Shown here: one piece after another, positions 53,847-63,796 of the stretch
How the letters are laid out: the number at the start of each line of letters is the position of its first letter
How positions within the stretch are numbered: the stretch's first letter is position 1
From: Helicobacter sp. 13S00477-4
GTDB lineage: Bacteria > Campylobacterota > Campylobacteria > Campylobacterales > Helicobacteraceae
Length of the DNA stretch: 64,000 nucleotides
Assembly (NCBI RefSeq): GCF_002272785.1
Contig: NZ_MLAS01000002.1
Span: 1-64,000, forward strand
Direction of reading: 5' to 3'
The notes under the pieces: generated by a model
Databases searched by the model: none
What the model was told of the DNA's origin: nothing
The model's input: the letters and a program-made list of their open reading frames with translations, nothing else
Position numbers and translations under genes: made by a program

Positions 53847-56733
53847 TGCTATCTTCTTGTAATGTGGATTTTAATACATCTATAAGTTTTTGTTTATTGA
53901 TTCTTGTTTGAAAAATCACCTTAATATTAGGCAAACGCCTATCTAATCCTTCAAAAAACCTTTTAGCATAATCAATCTTTTTCACTTCGTCATCAGAAAT
54001 TCCTCTGATGCTATCATAGCCTTTTGTCTCACAAACAAAAAAGATTTTACTGCCATTTTTATCTTCTATCAAATAAGCAAAATCAGGCTCATAGTTTTTA
54101 TAAGGTGTTGGGATAGAAAACTTAGGGAGTTTAGCAAAAACTTTAATCGTTTTATCATTTATGTTCATTGGATCATTTACCATAGCTTCTTTTTCAATAT
54201 CACTATCATAAACACATTTTTCATAAAGATAATGTGCTTGAGGGATACTATCTTCATCTACAAAATGCCCTAATTTTTGCACTTCTATCTCTTCTTTTGG
54301 TTTTCCATTTGGATAAAAAAGCAAATCCTGATTGCTTATGTTTAAGATGGGTTCAAAATCATAAGAAACTGACTGGATAATATTTTTATGAATCTGTTCT
54401 TTTATGATATTTTTCAAAACCCCAAAAGCAAACTTTGGATTTTTGGAAAAATGCCTGTGGTTAAGTGCATTATAAACCTTCATCACAAAATCCAAAGATA
54501 AATTTTGCTCTTTTGAAAATTCTAAAATATTTTGGGCAATAAAAGTATTGTTATTAATATCTTTTTGTGGAAGGATTTTTTCTTCTTTTATAGTGATTTT
54601 ATTATTAAAAGTATCATAATGCTTGCTTTGAATAAAAATATAATCTTGTGGGATTTCTTCTTGATTGAAAGCATTTACAATCTCTTCTATAAGTCTTTCT
54701 GTTTGAATATCTTGATAAACTATTTTAGTTTTTGCATTGATATATTCCCAAAGCTCTTTGAATTCTTGTGCTAGATTTTTTTTGATAGAGACTTTTGATT
54801 TTTGTTTATTAGCATTATTTGTTTGGAGATGTTTATTATTACTTGGTCTAAAAATCTCTAAAATAGAATCAAATTTATCGCCCAAAATATCTTTAATTTT
54901 AGAATTTTCATTCATAAGCTCATAAATTGGATTGATAATTTTAAAATTATCTGATTTTTCATCATATACAATAACATTTGCTTCTTCTAACATATTTATT
55001 ATTTTATTGGCTTGCATTTGATTAAGTCCATAAGATTTAAGCATATCAAAATCTAAAGCCTTTTGATTGAAGCTAAAGCTAGATTCTTCAATCTCTTTTT
55101 GCAATCCTTCAATAAAACCTTTTTCCTCTCCGCTTACTACGACATCAAGATAGTTGATATCATAAAACACATTGCTATCACCACCAAGATAATCACATGT
55201 GATTCTTTTCCCTTCATCATTCACGCACAACCTTAAACCACGTCCAATTTGTTGATGACGTGAGATTTCAGAACTTGAGCTTGCGAGTTTTGTGATAGTG
55301 AAGATGTTTGGATTATCCCAACCTTCCTGTAATGCCCATACACTAAAGATAAAACGCAATGGTGTATCCAAATAAAGTAATTTTTCTTTCTGCTCTAAAA
55401 TCAACTTCACGCCTTCTGCTTCTTTTTCTTCCTTACTCTTTCCATCTCCACTAAAATATCCTTGATGGACACACAAATCTCCACTAGAATCAAAATCTTT
55501 TGCCAAGTATTCTCTATAAGCTTTAGGTATATCAAGTTTTAAAATCTCTGCTCTTTTTAGCTTATAAATACGTTCAAATTCATTTTTAATAAATGGATTC
55601 TGTCCACGAAATGATTCAATATCAGGAATAAAAAAGAGTGATAAAGCCTTGATACCTTTTTCAAAAAGGCTTTGTTCTTTTTTGAAATGCAAATCAATAC
55701 TCAAAGCAATAAGCTCTGCAGTTTGAATTTCATCTAATCTGTAGCTATCTTTAGATAAAGGAATGTTGGTTTGATTACTCAATATTGCACCATCTTTAGT
55801 ATTCACCTTTATTAATTCAATCCCATTGAATTTAGGGTAATAAAGATTAGCACCTAAATCCTGTCCATAAAAAATATCTTTTTTATACTCAATATTGTCA
55901 AGAAAATAAGAAAATGTTGCTTTTTTATCCCTTGAATCTATTCTTATAAGCGAAGGTGCTTGATTTTGTCCACAAAGGGTATGAACATAAATCTGCTTGA
56001 CAAGAAAAGTATTAAATGCACTGATAGAATCCAAACAATAAGCAAGATTGCTAAGCTTATGACTTTCTTCTTTAGGAAAGGTCGCACCAAATCGAAAATA
56101 AAGATTTTGGAATTTTTTAAATACATTGTAAAATTTTTCGCCTTTGAGCAAATGAGGCTCATCAATAATGCAAATTGGCTTGAGGGAAATGATTTCTTCA
56201 AAAATACTTTGATTACTAAAAAGATTTTCATTTTGTTTATGAAGAAGATTTTTCTGATCCTTGTCAATAGAGCTATTAGTCAAAATCAAGACTGAAAGTT
56301 CATCAGTATTTTTTATATAATGACTGATGATATTTAATAGACTTTTAGAATCATTATAATAGTATGGTTTCAGATATTTTTTATATTGTGTATAAAAATA
56401 ATTTTTTGTAAGCTTGATATTTTGCTTGACTGACTCTAAAATCGCCTTACGCGGAACAAAAATAATGAATTTATTTTGTGAGTAAATCTTATTGAGTTCA
56501 AAAATAAGATTAAGATAAGTAAAAGTTTTGCCCGTACCTGTTTCCATTAAAATATCAATGTTCAGATTAGGACTCAAATCCCTAAGCGGTATTTTACAAC
56601 GACTTGAATTATAAAATTTTTCTAAACATTCTTTTAGATTTTCATTATTTTGTCTTTTAAAATCAAAATCCTTTAAAATTGAGATGATGTTATCAATACA
56701 ATGCTGTTGGTACTCTTGCTTTTCAAAAATCAC
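53836..56733 (-). CDS. res: Type III restriction enzyme Res subunit
   Basis: 965 residues. Superfamily 2 translocase motifs: Walker A DILMETGTGKTFTYLNL at about 60-76, motif II in CIIDEPHLLKG (DEPH rather than DEAD) near 190, and motif VI QQIGRGLRL near 493. The C-terminal endonuclease has the PD-(D/E)xK pattern in YEPDFAYLIE with later VCETKG, near 880-905. It hydrolyses ATP and cleaves DNA when two head-to-head sites meet, using Mod for recognition. It is upstream of mod and overlaps it by 11 bases. Mod usually precedes res in type III loci, so the order is inverted here. No frameshift is seen. Confidence 0.95.
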   Translation of the reverse strand: MIFEKQEYQQHCIDNIISILKDFDFKRQNNENLKECLEKFYNSSRCKIPLRDLSPNLNIDILMETGTGKTFTYLNLIFELNKIYSQNKFIIFVPRKAILESVKQNIKLTKNYFYTQYKKYLKPYYYNDSKSLLNIISHYIKNTDELSVLILTNSSIDKDQKNLLHKQNENLFSNQSIFEEIISLKPICIIDEPHLLKGEKFYNVFKKFQNLYFRFGATFPKEESHKLSNLAYCLDSISAFNTFLVKQIYVHTLCGQNQAPSLIRIDSRDKKATFSYFLDNIEYKKDIFYGQDLGANLYYPKFNGIELIKVNTKDGAILSNQTNIPLSKDSYRLDEIQTAELIALSIDLHFKKEQSLFEKGIKALSLFFIPDIESFRGQNPFIKNEFERIYKLKRAEILKLDIPKAYREYLAKDFDSSGDLCVHQGYFSGDGKSKEEKEAEGVKLILEQKEKLLYLDTPLRFIFSVWALQEGWDNPNIFTITKLASSSSEISRHQQIGRGLRLCVNDEGKRITCDYLGGDSNVFYDINYLDVVVSGEEKGFIEGLQKEIEESSFSFNQKALDFDMLKSYGLNQMQANKIINMLEEANVIVYDEKSDNFKIINPIYELMNENSKIKDILGDKFDSILEIFRPSNNKHLQTNNANKQKSKVSIKKNLAQEFKELWEYINAKTKIVYQDIQTERLIEEIVNAFNQEEIPQDYIFIQSKHYDTFNNKITIKEEKILPQKDINNNTFIAQNILEFSKEQNLSLDFVMKVYNALNHRHFSKNPKFAFGVLKNIIKEQIHKNIIQSVSYDFEPILNISNQDLLFYPNGKPKEEIEVQKLGHFVDEDSIPQAHYLYEKCVYDSDIEKEAMVNDPMNINDKTIKVFAKLPKFSIPTPYKNYEPDFAYLIEDKNGSKIFFVCETKGYDSIRGISDDEVKKIDYAKRFFEGLDRRLPNIKVIFQTRINKQKLIDVLKSTLQEDSNDR

Positions 56734-56920
56734 AAACCAATCCTTGAATCAAAAATAAAAATATCTTTAATATAAACTTGCTTTTTGAATAATTTTGTCC
56801 ATCCATTTGCTTCCTTATTATAGCATTCACAATATTATATTTAATAGAATAAATTCAATCCACCAACCAAAAATCACAAAAATTTGGCATAATCTTTAAA
56901 ACCAAAAGGATTTTAAGACT

Positions 56921-57295
56921 ATGAAAATCAAAATCTATTATGAAGATACTGATTGTGGTGGGATTGTTTATCACACAAATTATATAAAATATTGCGAACG
57001 GGCAAGGAGTGAAAAATTTTTCTCACTAGGGCTAAGACCTTATGAAAATTCAAATGGTTTTGTTGTACATTCTTTAGAAGCTCATTTTTTAGGTAGTGCG
57101 ACACTCGGAGATGAAATTGATGTATCCACACAAGTCATTCAAGTAAAAAATGTATCTATCTTGCTCAAACAAGAAATACATAAAAATCAAAATAAAATAT
57201 TTGAAATGGAAATCAAACTAGGTTATATCAATCTCAAAACCCACATACCAACTCCTATACCAAAACATTTCTTGGAGGTTTTAAATGCAAAATAA
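56921..57295 (+). CDS. ybgC: Acyl-CoA thioesterase, YbgC type
   Basis: 124 residues. Hotdog fold with YYEDTDCGGIVYHTNYIKYCERARSE in two pieces; the catalytic aspartate lies in EDTDCGGIVYHTNY. It hydrolyses acyl-CoA thioesters. H. pylori YbgC (HP0496) is a characterised relative as I recall. Overlaps the following DUF493 gene by 11 bases. Confidence 0.93.
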   Translation: MKIKIYYEDTDCGGIVYHTNYIKYCERARSEKFFSLGLRPYENSNGFVVHSLEAHFLGSATLGDEIDVSTQVIQVKNVSILLKQEIHKNQNKIFEMEIKLGYINLKTHIPTPIPKHFLEVLNAK

Positions 57296-57557
57296 AGCTA
57301 TAAATATTTTAGAAGGCAAACCAAATATTACTTATCCTTGTGAATGGGAATACCGAATCATTGGAGAAAATGAAGATAAAATCAAAGAAGCTGTCTTTGA
57401 AACAATGCCAAGAGTTTATCAATTAGAAACAAAAAATAGATCTTCTAAAGGTCGCTTCATCAGCTTACACGCAAAAATCATCACTAATAGCGAAGAAGAA
57501 CGTAATGAAATCTTTACAAAACTTTCCAAACACCCAGAAATCAAAATGGTCATCTAA
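57285..57557 (+). CDS. DUF493 (YbeD-like) small protein
   Basis: 90 residues. YPCEWEYRIIGENEDKIKEA and SSKGRFISLHAKI give the ferredoxin-like alpha/beta pattern of the YbeD/DUF493 family, described as a small regulatory-type domain. Start ATG lies in the end of ybgC; AGGAGGT-like GGAGG lies seven bases upstream. It is convergent with, and overlaps by four bases, the gene on the other strand. Confidence 0.9.
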   Translation: MQNKAINILEGKPNITYPCEWEYRIIGENEDKIKEAVFETMPRVYQLETKNRSSKGRFISLHAKIITNSEEERNEIFTKLSKHPEIKMVI

Positions 57558-58312
57558 CCTTTTACATCTAAAAGCCCTTCTTCAAACTCAAACAAAGGTT
57601 CTATAATTGATTTCTTCACTTCAATATTAACAGAGTCAAAGCCACTGAGTTCCCCCTTATGTCTCTCCAAAATCTTCTTAACACTTTCATAAGAAACATA
57701 AATCCAAGCACTCACTCCACTATCATTAAGATATACCTTCCCTTCAAGCGGTCCTAAATGAGGATAAATAGCATAAAATTCCAAACTCTGCTTTTTGAAT
57801 TTGGATGGTTTGATTTGTATCAAACCGTCTTTGTTAGAATCTGAAATGACAAAAGAAAGCACATTTTTATGTAATGAAAGCAATAAATTCCCCAAATTCA
57901 AAAAATCATAACGATTTTGAGCATTTGCAAATTTATCAATCAAAAAATCTTTATAAGCTTCTAATGGTTCTTTTTTAGATTCTTTTAAAATCTTTTCTAA
58001 ATCACTTAAAATAAACTTCAAAGGACTTTTTTCAATCACTTCAATCATTTTAGGCTGTCTAATGAGATCAGACAATATGATAGCACCCACTGAACTACGC
58101 GACATATTTGCCCAATATTTTTGCCCTATCAAAAGCTCTTTATGGCTTTTTGTCCGTATAGTCTTATTACCCAATGTCAAAATATATTCACCATTTTTAT
58201 CCTTGCCCAATACTTTTAACAATAATGGTAAAGTGGCATTAAAGCTAATATCTCCCTTGAGTTCACTTGATAAGGTATTTAAATGAGCAATAGAGGCAAT
58301 TTGTTCTAACAT
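57554..58312 (-). CDS. Uncharacterised protein coupled to coaBC
   Basis: 252 residues, cytosolic by composition. It has a beta-rich N terminus (LPLLLKVLGKDKNGEYILTL) resembling a small beta-barrel and a C-terminal half with GPLEGKVYLND and SAWIYVSYESVKKIL. No catalytic motif is evident. Its ATG overlaps the end of coaBC by seven bases, so it is translated from the same transcript. H. pylori HP0842 is at the same place beside coaBC as I recall. Function unknown; a role linked to flagellar hook-length proteins is conceivable from the beta-barrel but unsupported. Confidence 0.8.
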   Translation of the reverse strand: MLEQIASIAHLNTLSSELKGDISFNATLPLLLKVLGKDKNGEYILTLGNKTIRTKSHKELLIGQKYWANMSRSSVGAIILSDLIRQPKMIEVIEKSPLKFILSDLEKILKESKKEPLEAYKDFLIDKFANAQNRYDFLNLGNLLLSLHKNVLSFVISDSNKDGLIQIKPSKFKKQSLEFYAIYPHLGPLEGKVYLNDSGVSAWIYVSYESVKKILERHKGELSGFDSVNIEVKKSIIEPLFEFEEGLLDVKG

Positions 58313-59577
58313 AGTGTTCGTTTGACAAAATCAGCAATTTCAAAACTAATTTCAAACTTTGATTTCAATCCAGTATGATGAACACTATCCTTAGAAAAAA
58401 GTATCATTTCATTATTTTGCGATCCAAATGGATTATGCTTGCCAATGATATTCAAGCATACTATATCACAGCTTTTCCCACCCTTGTGGATATTTTCTAA
58501 CATCTTTTTTGCACTCTCTTGAGGTTCCTGGCTATCAGATTCTGCTTTGAATCCAATCTTAAAGAGATTTTCATCATCAAGTTCTTTAAGAATATCTATA
58601 TTTTTTTTACAATCTATCTGCCAATCATCACCAATTTTGTCTTTTTTCAATTTGGATTCAAAACGTATTTTTGGAACATAATCACTGATAGCTGCTGCCA
58701 TAAACAAAATCACTTTTTTATCTACAGGTATCCTTTCTTTAATAGCCATCAAATAAGAAGATGTATCATCAACCTCGACTCTATGCACCCCTAAGGGCAA
58801 TTCAAATGGAAAACCTGAAGACACCAAACTTACCTTTGCACCTAACATATAAAGAGCTAAAGCTAAAGTGCTTGCCTGAAGACCACTAGAATGATTTGAA
58901 AGGTAACGAACTGAATCTATACATTCAACACTTCCCCCGCCCGTGATGATAACCTCTCTATCCTTCCAATATACAGAAGTTATTAACCTTTGACATACCC
59001 TAAAGACTATTTCAAGGACTTCTTGCATAGCCCCCTTGCCATATATATTACAAGCAAGCAAGCCAACCCTAGGCTCAATAATATCAAATCCAAAATCCAC
59101 CAATCGCCTCAAACTCTCTTGAACTTGTTTGGATTCAAACATCACTGTATTCATAGCAGGAGCCAATATTTTAGGTGCTTTACAAGCCAAAACAGTACTC
59201 AAAATCAAGCTATCAGCAATACCTACAGAGAGTTTTGATAATGTATTGGCACTAGCAGGTGCGATGATAGCTACATCAGCCCATCTAGCATAAGCAATGT
59301 GATTACAAGCAATCCCATCAATCTCATCTGCCCAACTTTCTGTCTGCTCATGCAAAACTTGGGTATGTGCTATAGCTTCAAAACTAAGCGGAGTAACAAA
59401 TCTTTTGGCTTCCTCACTCATCACCACTCGGACTTTTGCACCAAGTTTTTTGAACATACTGACAAGTTCTATAGCTTTATATACAGCAATAGAGCCACTC
59501 ACCAAAATCAATATATTTTTATTATCCAAAACATTGAGATTTTGCATCATTGTCATTACATTTGAGTTATTTTTCAA
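58306..59577 (-). CDS. coaBC: Phosphopantothenoylcysteine decarboxylase / phosphopantothenate-cysteine ligase
   Basis: About 423 residues. The N-terminal CoaC half has ILVSGSIAVYKAIELVSMFK, the active-site histidine in CNHIAYARWADVAIIAPASA and the PAMN motif in APAMNTVMFESK, plus ACNIYGKGAM. The C-terminal CoaB half has VIITGGGSVECIDSVRYLSN and the KLKKDK loop. It converts 4'-phosphopantothenate to 4'-phosphopantetheine for coenzyme A. The TTG at 59577 is preferred: AGGAT lies eight bases upstream, whereas an ATG three codons earlier would overlap the ribosome binding site. It follows pseB. Confidence 0.94.
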   Translation of the reverse strand: MKNNSNVMTMMQNLNVLDNKNILILVSGSIAVYKAIELVSMFKKLGAKVRVVMSEEAKRFVTPLSFEAIAHTQVLHEQTESWADEIDGIACNHIAYARWADVAIIAPASANTLSKLSVGIADSLILSTVLACKAPKILAPAMNTVMFESKQVQESLRRLVDFGFDIIEPRVGLLACNIYGKGAMQEVLEIVFRVCQRLITSVYWKDREVIITGGGSVECIDSVRYLSNHSSGLQASTLALALYMLGAKVSLVSSGFPFELPLGVHRVEVDDTSSYLMAIKERIPVDKKVILFMAAAISDYVPKIRFESKLKKDKIGDDWQIDCKKNIDILKELDDENLFKIGFKAESDSQEPQESAKKMLENIHKGGKSCDIVCLNIIGKHNPFGSQNNEMILFSKDSVHHTGLKSKFEISFEIADFVKRTLC

Positions 59578-59595
59578 ACAGCCCATCCTGTGGAA

Positions 59596-60612
<1,017 letters not shown>

Positions 60613-62199
60613 TTACCAGCGATAACCTAAACTCATTGTAGCAATTTTGAGCTGTCCTAACCCATCAGATTGATACATACTCCGTCGATTATCCTTAAAA
60701 GTTACTGAATACGCTACACCCAAATCAAATCCTCTGAAATTAAATTTTGCCCCCAAACCTACCATATAACCATCTGAATCTGGGATACCTATTTTATCTT
60801 GTGGGCTAGGTGCCTCATCATAAGCCAAAGAACCCATCAAACGCACTAAACTATTGGTATAAGTAACACCTAAACGATAAGTATTGGTGTCCCTCCAGCC
60901 AGCACCCATATTCATCACGCCAGCAAAATCAGCAAGTCCAACCATATTTTTCAAAGTATTGCTTGTGAAAACATTTTGATTAGCCACCATACCACTGAGT
61001 CCAGTATAAGTTGCATTAGCAAAATCAGGTGTGACTAAAAATTTACTCCCACGACTCCAAAATGTCCTCTCATACACACCTTCGATCCGTAATCTATCTT
61101 TAAAAAATGTCTGTGCATAGGCAATAGTCAATATCTCTGGCATTGTAACAGCAATATTAAGATCACCTGTAGTCAAAACATTCCCTATAGCCCCACCAAT
61201 ATAAGTAGTCGCAGATAAATTACCTTTCATATCAAATTTTACAGGTGAATTATACACGACTGAAAACATCCCATGATCAAAAACCTTTAAAGAAGCAGCC
61301 ACACGATATCCGCCGGATAGGGCTTTACCATCAGATTTTTGATAAACTTTCGCAGTGCCATAAAGATTAGTAGTTTCAGACTCAAGAGAACCCATCAAAT
61401 CCTTCATTGTACAATCAAATACCTTACAAAACTTTAATGCTAAATTTATCAATGGATTATCTTTGGGTATCAAGGCATTCAATTGATCATCATCAAGATT
61501 TAAAACCTGATCTTTGCTCAATGAAATGCCTGTGCCATCTTTGTCCAAAGGGACATAAACCACATTATTAAAACTCCCCATTGCATATAAAAGTCTTGGT
61601 GCAAAGCCTATAGAAAATCGATTTCCTATCGTATAGCTTATACTGGGTGCAAATTCAACCATCATGATAAAAACATCTTGCAAAAACTCTCCACCCTTAC
61701 CCTCCCAATTCATTGCCAAACCCGAAGGAGCAACAAAACTAGCTCCAAATGTGAATCCATTATGAGTCTTTGACTTATAAAAAAACTTTGGTAAGATAAA
61801 GTTCGTATCACCTGTAGAGCCAAAGACTACCTGCTCATCTGGAGAAGAATGATATAAATTGATAGGATCTTTCATAATCCCTGAAGCAATTTTTCCAATC
61901 TTGCTATCATCAAATTTTAAGCTTGTAGACGAATACAATCCTTGATTAGTCGTAGGCACGTCAAATTTAAATCCTGGTATTGTGATGATAGAAGTAGCGA
62001 TCTCAAACTCGCTTTTATTTTCTCCCCAATCATTTTTAAATCCCATATTAGCAGGATTATAATAGGTTGCATCTGCTCCTCTAGCCCCTGCAACATAGGC
62101 AGAACTGAGGGCTGTGGCATTAAGACTTTGTTCTTGGATTTTAAATCCATTTCCAAGAGCAAAAGAAGACAGTACAAGCAATGATAAAATCTTTTTCAT
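60613..62199 (-). CDS. FadL/OMPP1-family outer membrane transporter
   Basis: 528 residues. Signal peptide MKKILSLLVLSSFALG, the plug-like N terminus GFKIQEQSLNATALSSAY and ADATYYNPANMGF (the NPA motif of FadL), then a 14-strand barrel ending in ATMSLGYRW, aromatic at the C terminus. FadL-type channels take up long-chain fatty acids or other hydrophobic molecules. H. pylori has a homologue (HP0839). A TATAAT box lies 26 bases upstream of the start, making it the probable first gene of fadL-pseB-coaBC. Confidence 0.93.
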   Translation of the reverse strand: MKKILSLLVLSSFALGNGFKIQEQSLNATALSSAYVAGARGADATYYNPANMGFKNDWGENKSEFEIATSIITIPGFKFDVPTTNQGLYSSTSLKFDDSKIGKIASGIMKDPINLYHSSPDEQVVFGSTGDTNFILPKFFYKSKTHNGFTFGASFVAPSGLAMNWEGKGGEFLQDVFIMMVEFAPSISYTIGNRFSIGFAPRLLYAMGSFNNVVYVPLDKDGTGISLSKDQVLNLDDDQLNALIPKDNPLINLALKFCKVFDCTMKDLMGSLESETTNLYGTAKVYQKSDGKALSGGYRVAASLKVFDHGMFSVVYNSPVKFDMKGNLSATTYIGGAIGNVLTTGDLNIAVTMPEILTIAYAQTFFKDRLRIEGVYERTFWSRGSKFLVTPDFANATYTGLSGMVANQNVFTSNTLKNMVGLADFAGVMNMGAGWRDTNTYRLGVTYTNSLVRLMGSLAYDEAPSPQDKIGIPDSDGYMVGLGAKFNFRGFDLGVAYSVTFKDNRRSMYQSDGLGQLKIATMSLGYRW

Positions 62200-62224
62200 C
62201 TCATCCCAAATAATTATATTAGAT

Positions 62225-62230
62225 ATTATA
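62225..62230 (-). promoter_or_regulatory. -10 box of the fadL-pseB-coaBC series
   Basis: TATAAT in AACTATAATATC on the minus strand, followed by GGGATGAG just before the ATG. Confidence 0.5.
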
Positions 62231-62263
62231 GTTGCATAGACAACTGAATTTTGCTGACTATTT

Positions 62264-62269
62264 TATAAT
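62264..62269 (+). promoter_or_regulatory. -10 box of the small G11-containing ORF
   Basis: TATAAT in TTTTATAATAAT on the plus strand, 52 bases before the ATG at 62321. Confidence 0.45.
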
Positions 62270-62320
62270 AATATCGTTAAAATTCCTATTATCTAAAAAA
62301 CATCTATCTTAAGGAAAAAA

Positions 62321-62503
62321 ATGAAAGAAATACAAGAATTGCTAAAAGCAATGAATGAGAGAGGGGGGGGGGGCGTATGAAAGCAGCATAAAAATATCAT
62401 TGATAAAATCAAAGATTTAGGATTAAAACTACTCTACTTTAAGGGATTCATTGATATGAATGAATTTATTAAAACACTCCCTAATCCCCACACAAATGGA
62501 TAG
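62321..62503 (+). pseudogene. Small ORF with promoter, G11 tract and internal TGA
   Basis: The ATG at 62321 has AAGGA six bases upstream. Sixty codons run in one frame to TAG at 62501-62503, except for a TGA at codon 20 (62378-62380). The first part reads MKEIQELLKAMNERG, then four glycines from G11 (62363-62373), valine and TGA; the second part (KQHKNIIDKIKDLGLKLLYF) is convincing protein sequence. One base fewer in the tract plus one extra A in the following GAAAG would give a continuous reading (GGGAYEKQHKN). It is either decayed or held in an OFF state. The family is unknown. Confidence 0.6.
62363..62373. repeat. G11 homopolymer tract in the small ORF
   Basis: Eleven consecutive G in the plus-strand coding direction at codons 15-18 of the small ORF, a typical slippage tract. 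Confidence 0.95.
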
Positions 62504-63097
62504 TCATTCTTGTTCAGGAGGATTTGTAACTTCATCATAATCATCAATAGAAATCGCTACACCTGTACTCATATTACGAAAAAGCACATGACCAGGCTTC
62601 CTTTCATAAAATATAATTTCACCACTTTTTTGGAATCTTTGTATCATTGCATCATTTGGTCCTATCTGTTTGCCAATCCCTCCAAAAATATCTTTACCCA
62701 ACAAAATATCATCAAACAAATCTCCATAACTCACTTTACCAAAAAAATTTTTTGCAGCAGGCCATTTTGGAGCACAATCATTCAAAAAACATATTTTAGT
62801 TTTTTTCACACGAATACTACCAATGCTTTTGCCTAACTGAAAAAGCTCTAATTTTATCTCATTAGGTTCAACATCTAAAATACCATAATCATAAAATCTA
62901 AACATCGCAGTCTTAATATAAACTAGCTTGAATTTTGGTTTTTGGGTTTGAGTTTGGATGTTAGTTTTTTGAGATTCCTTGGGAGATTTATTTAAAAAAA
63001 AATCCCCAAGAGAAGCACAAGAAGCAAGTATCAAACAAAGTAAACTTGCTCCAAAAACTAAACTGAGTTTATTTAAGAATGTTTTATAAAAAGGCAT
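62504..63097 (-). CDS. Lipoprotein downstream of flgP
   Basis: 197 residues. The signal sequence ends in LCLILASC, a lipobox, so the cysteine near residue 27 is lipidated. The mature part starts with a polar linker and contains KLVYIKTAMFRFYDYGILD and later ILLGKDIFGGIGKQIGPND. It begins three bases after the stop of flgP and matches the position of HP0838 in H. pylori as I recall. In Campylobacter jejuni, flgP is followed by flgQ, needed for motility, but the sequences are not obviously alike in length. A flagellar envelope role is inferred from context only. Confidence 0.78.
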   Translation of the reverse strand: MPFYKTFLNKLSLVFGASLLCLILASCASLGDFFLNKSPKESQKTNIQTQTQKPKFKLVYIKTAMFRFYDYGILDVEPNEIKLELFQLGKSIGSIRVKKTKICFLNDCAPKWPAAKNFFGKVSYGDLFDDILLGKDIFGGIGKQIGPNDAMIQRFQKSGEIIFYERKPGHVLFRNMSTGVAISIDDYDEVTNPPEQE

Positions 63098-63099
63098 TT

Positions 63100-63741
63100 T
63101 TAAGCACGACCACCACTAAGGGCACGATACCATATCCTTCCATCAAGCTTAAGCTCCATACTCACTTGACATAAACCATCTTTATAAACAGTTTCAGTAA
63201 TCTCAGCATTCCTAATAAGGGCTTGGACTTTTGTCTTAACAGTAGAATTTTGCAATACCATATCTCTTACAGTATCTTGTGCATTCACTCGGATACCATA
63301 CATCTTTTCACCAAGCTGTCTATAAGCATCCACGATAGCTGCACGTTTTGCTAAAGCCAAAGCTTGAGAAGGAGAAATAGTAGATTCTGGAGCCACACCC
63401 ATACCTACTGCACTAAGCTCAATGACATTTGTAGGTGTCAAAATAGGAGCATTAGGTATCATCGGATCAGAATTTTTAGGTGCTAATGATTCATTAGAAT
63501 TATCAAATCGAGTATCCGGAGGGGGCAAATCATCATTCCTTGAAGAACGAATATTACCTGCATTCAAGTTTGGATTACTAAAACCTGTAGGAGGATAAAT
63601 AGGGGCTTGGACACCGGGTTGATAAACTGCTGATGGAGGTATCAGGCTTGTATCATCTGAAGGATTTACCAAAGAATTACACCCTGCCAATACTAAACTT
63701 ACCGCTAAAAAAGCTGAACCGCTCAATAACCTTCTTGTCAT
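63100..63741 (-). CDS. flgP: LPP20-family lipoprotein, FlgP-like
   Basis: 213 residues. Lipobox LVLAGC (cysteine about 21). A proline-rich region follows, then the conserved LPP20/FlgP domain with AKRAAIVDAYRQLGEKMYG, VNAQDTVRDMVLQNSTVK and GLCQVSMELKLDG. FlgP forms the basal disk of the polar flagellar motor in epsilonproteobacteria, beneath the outer membrane, and is required for motility. It is followed at once by a second lipoprotein gene. The longer proline-rich N-terminal region is unlike the short C. jejuni protein. Distinguishing FlgP from other LPP20 lipoproteins needs alignment. Confidence 0.82.
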   Translation of the reverse strand: MTRRLLSGSAFLAVSLVLAGCNSLVNPSDDTSLIPPSAVYQPGVQAPIYPPTGFSNPNLNAGNIRSSRNDDLPPPDTRFDNSNESLAPKNSDPMIPNAPILTPTNVIELSAVGMGVAPESTISPSQALALAKRAAIVDAYRQLGEKMYGIRVNAQDTVRDMVLQNSTVKTKVQALIRNAEITETVYKDGLCQVSMELKLDGRIWYRALSGGRA

Positions 63742-63796
63742 AAAAACATCCTTTGAAATATTGTTTGGAATGTATAAAGCAAAATCTATGCCAATT

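Noticed and set aside
62378-62380. The in-frame TGA as a selenocysteine codon
   Set aside because: No redox motif surrounds it, and a slippage tract just before it gives a simpler explanation. I saw no convincing hairpin after it.
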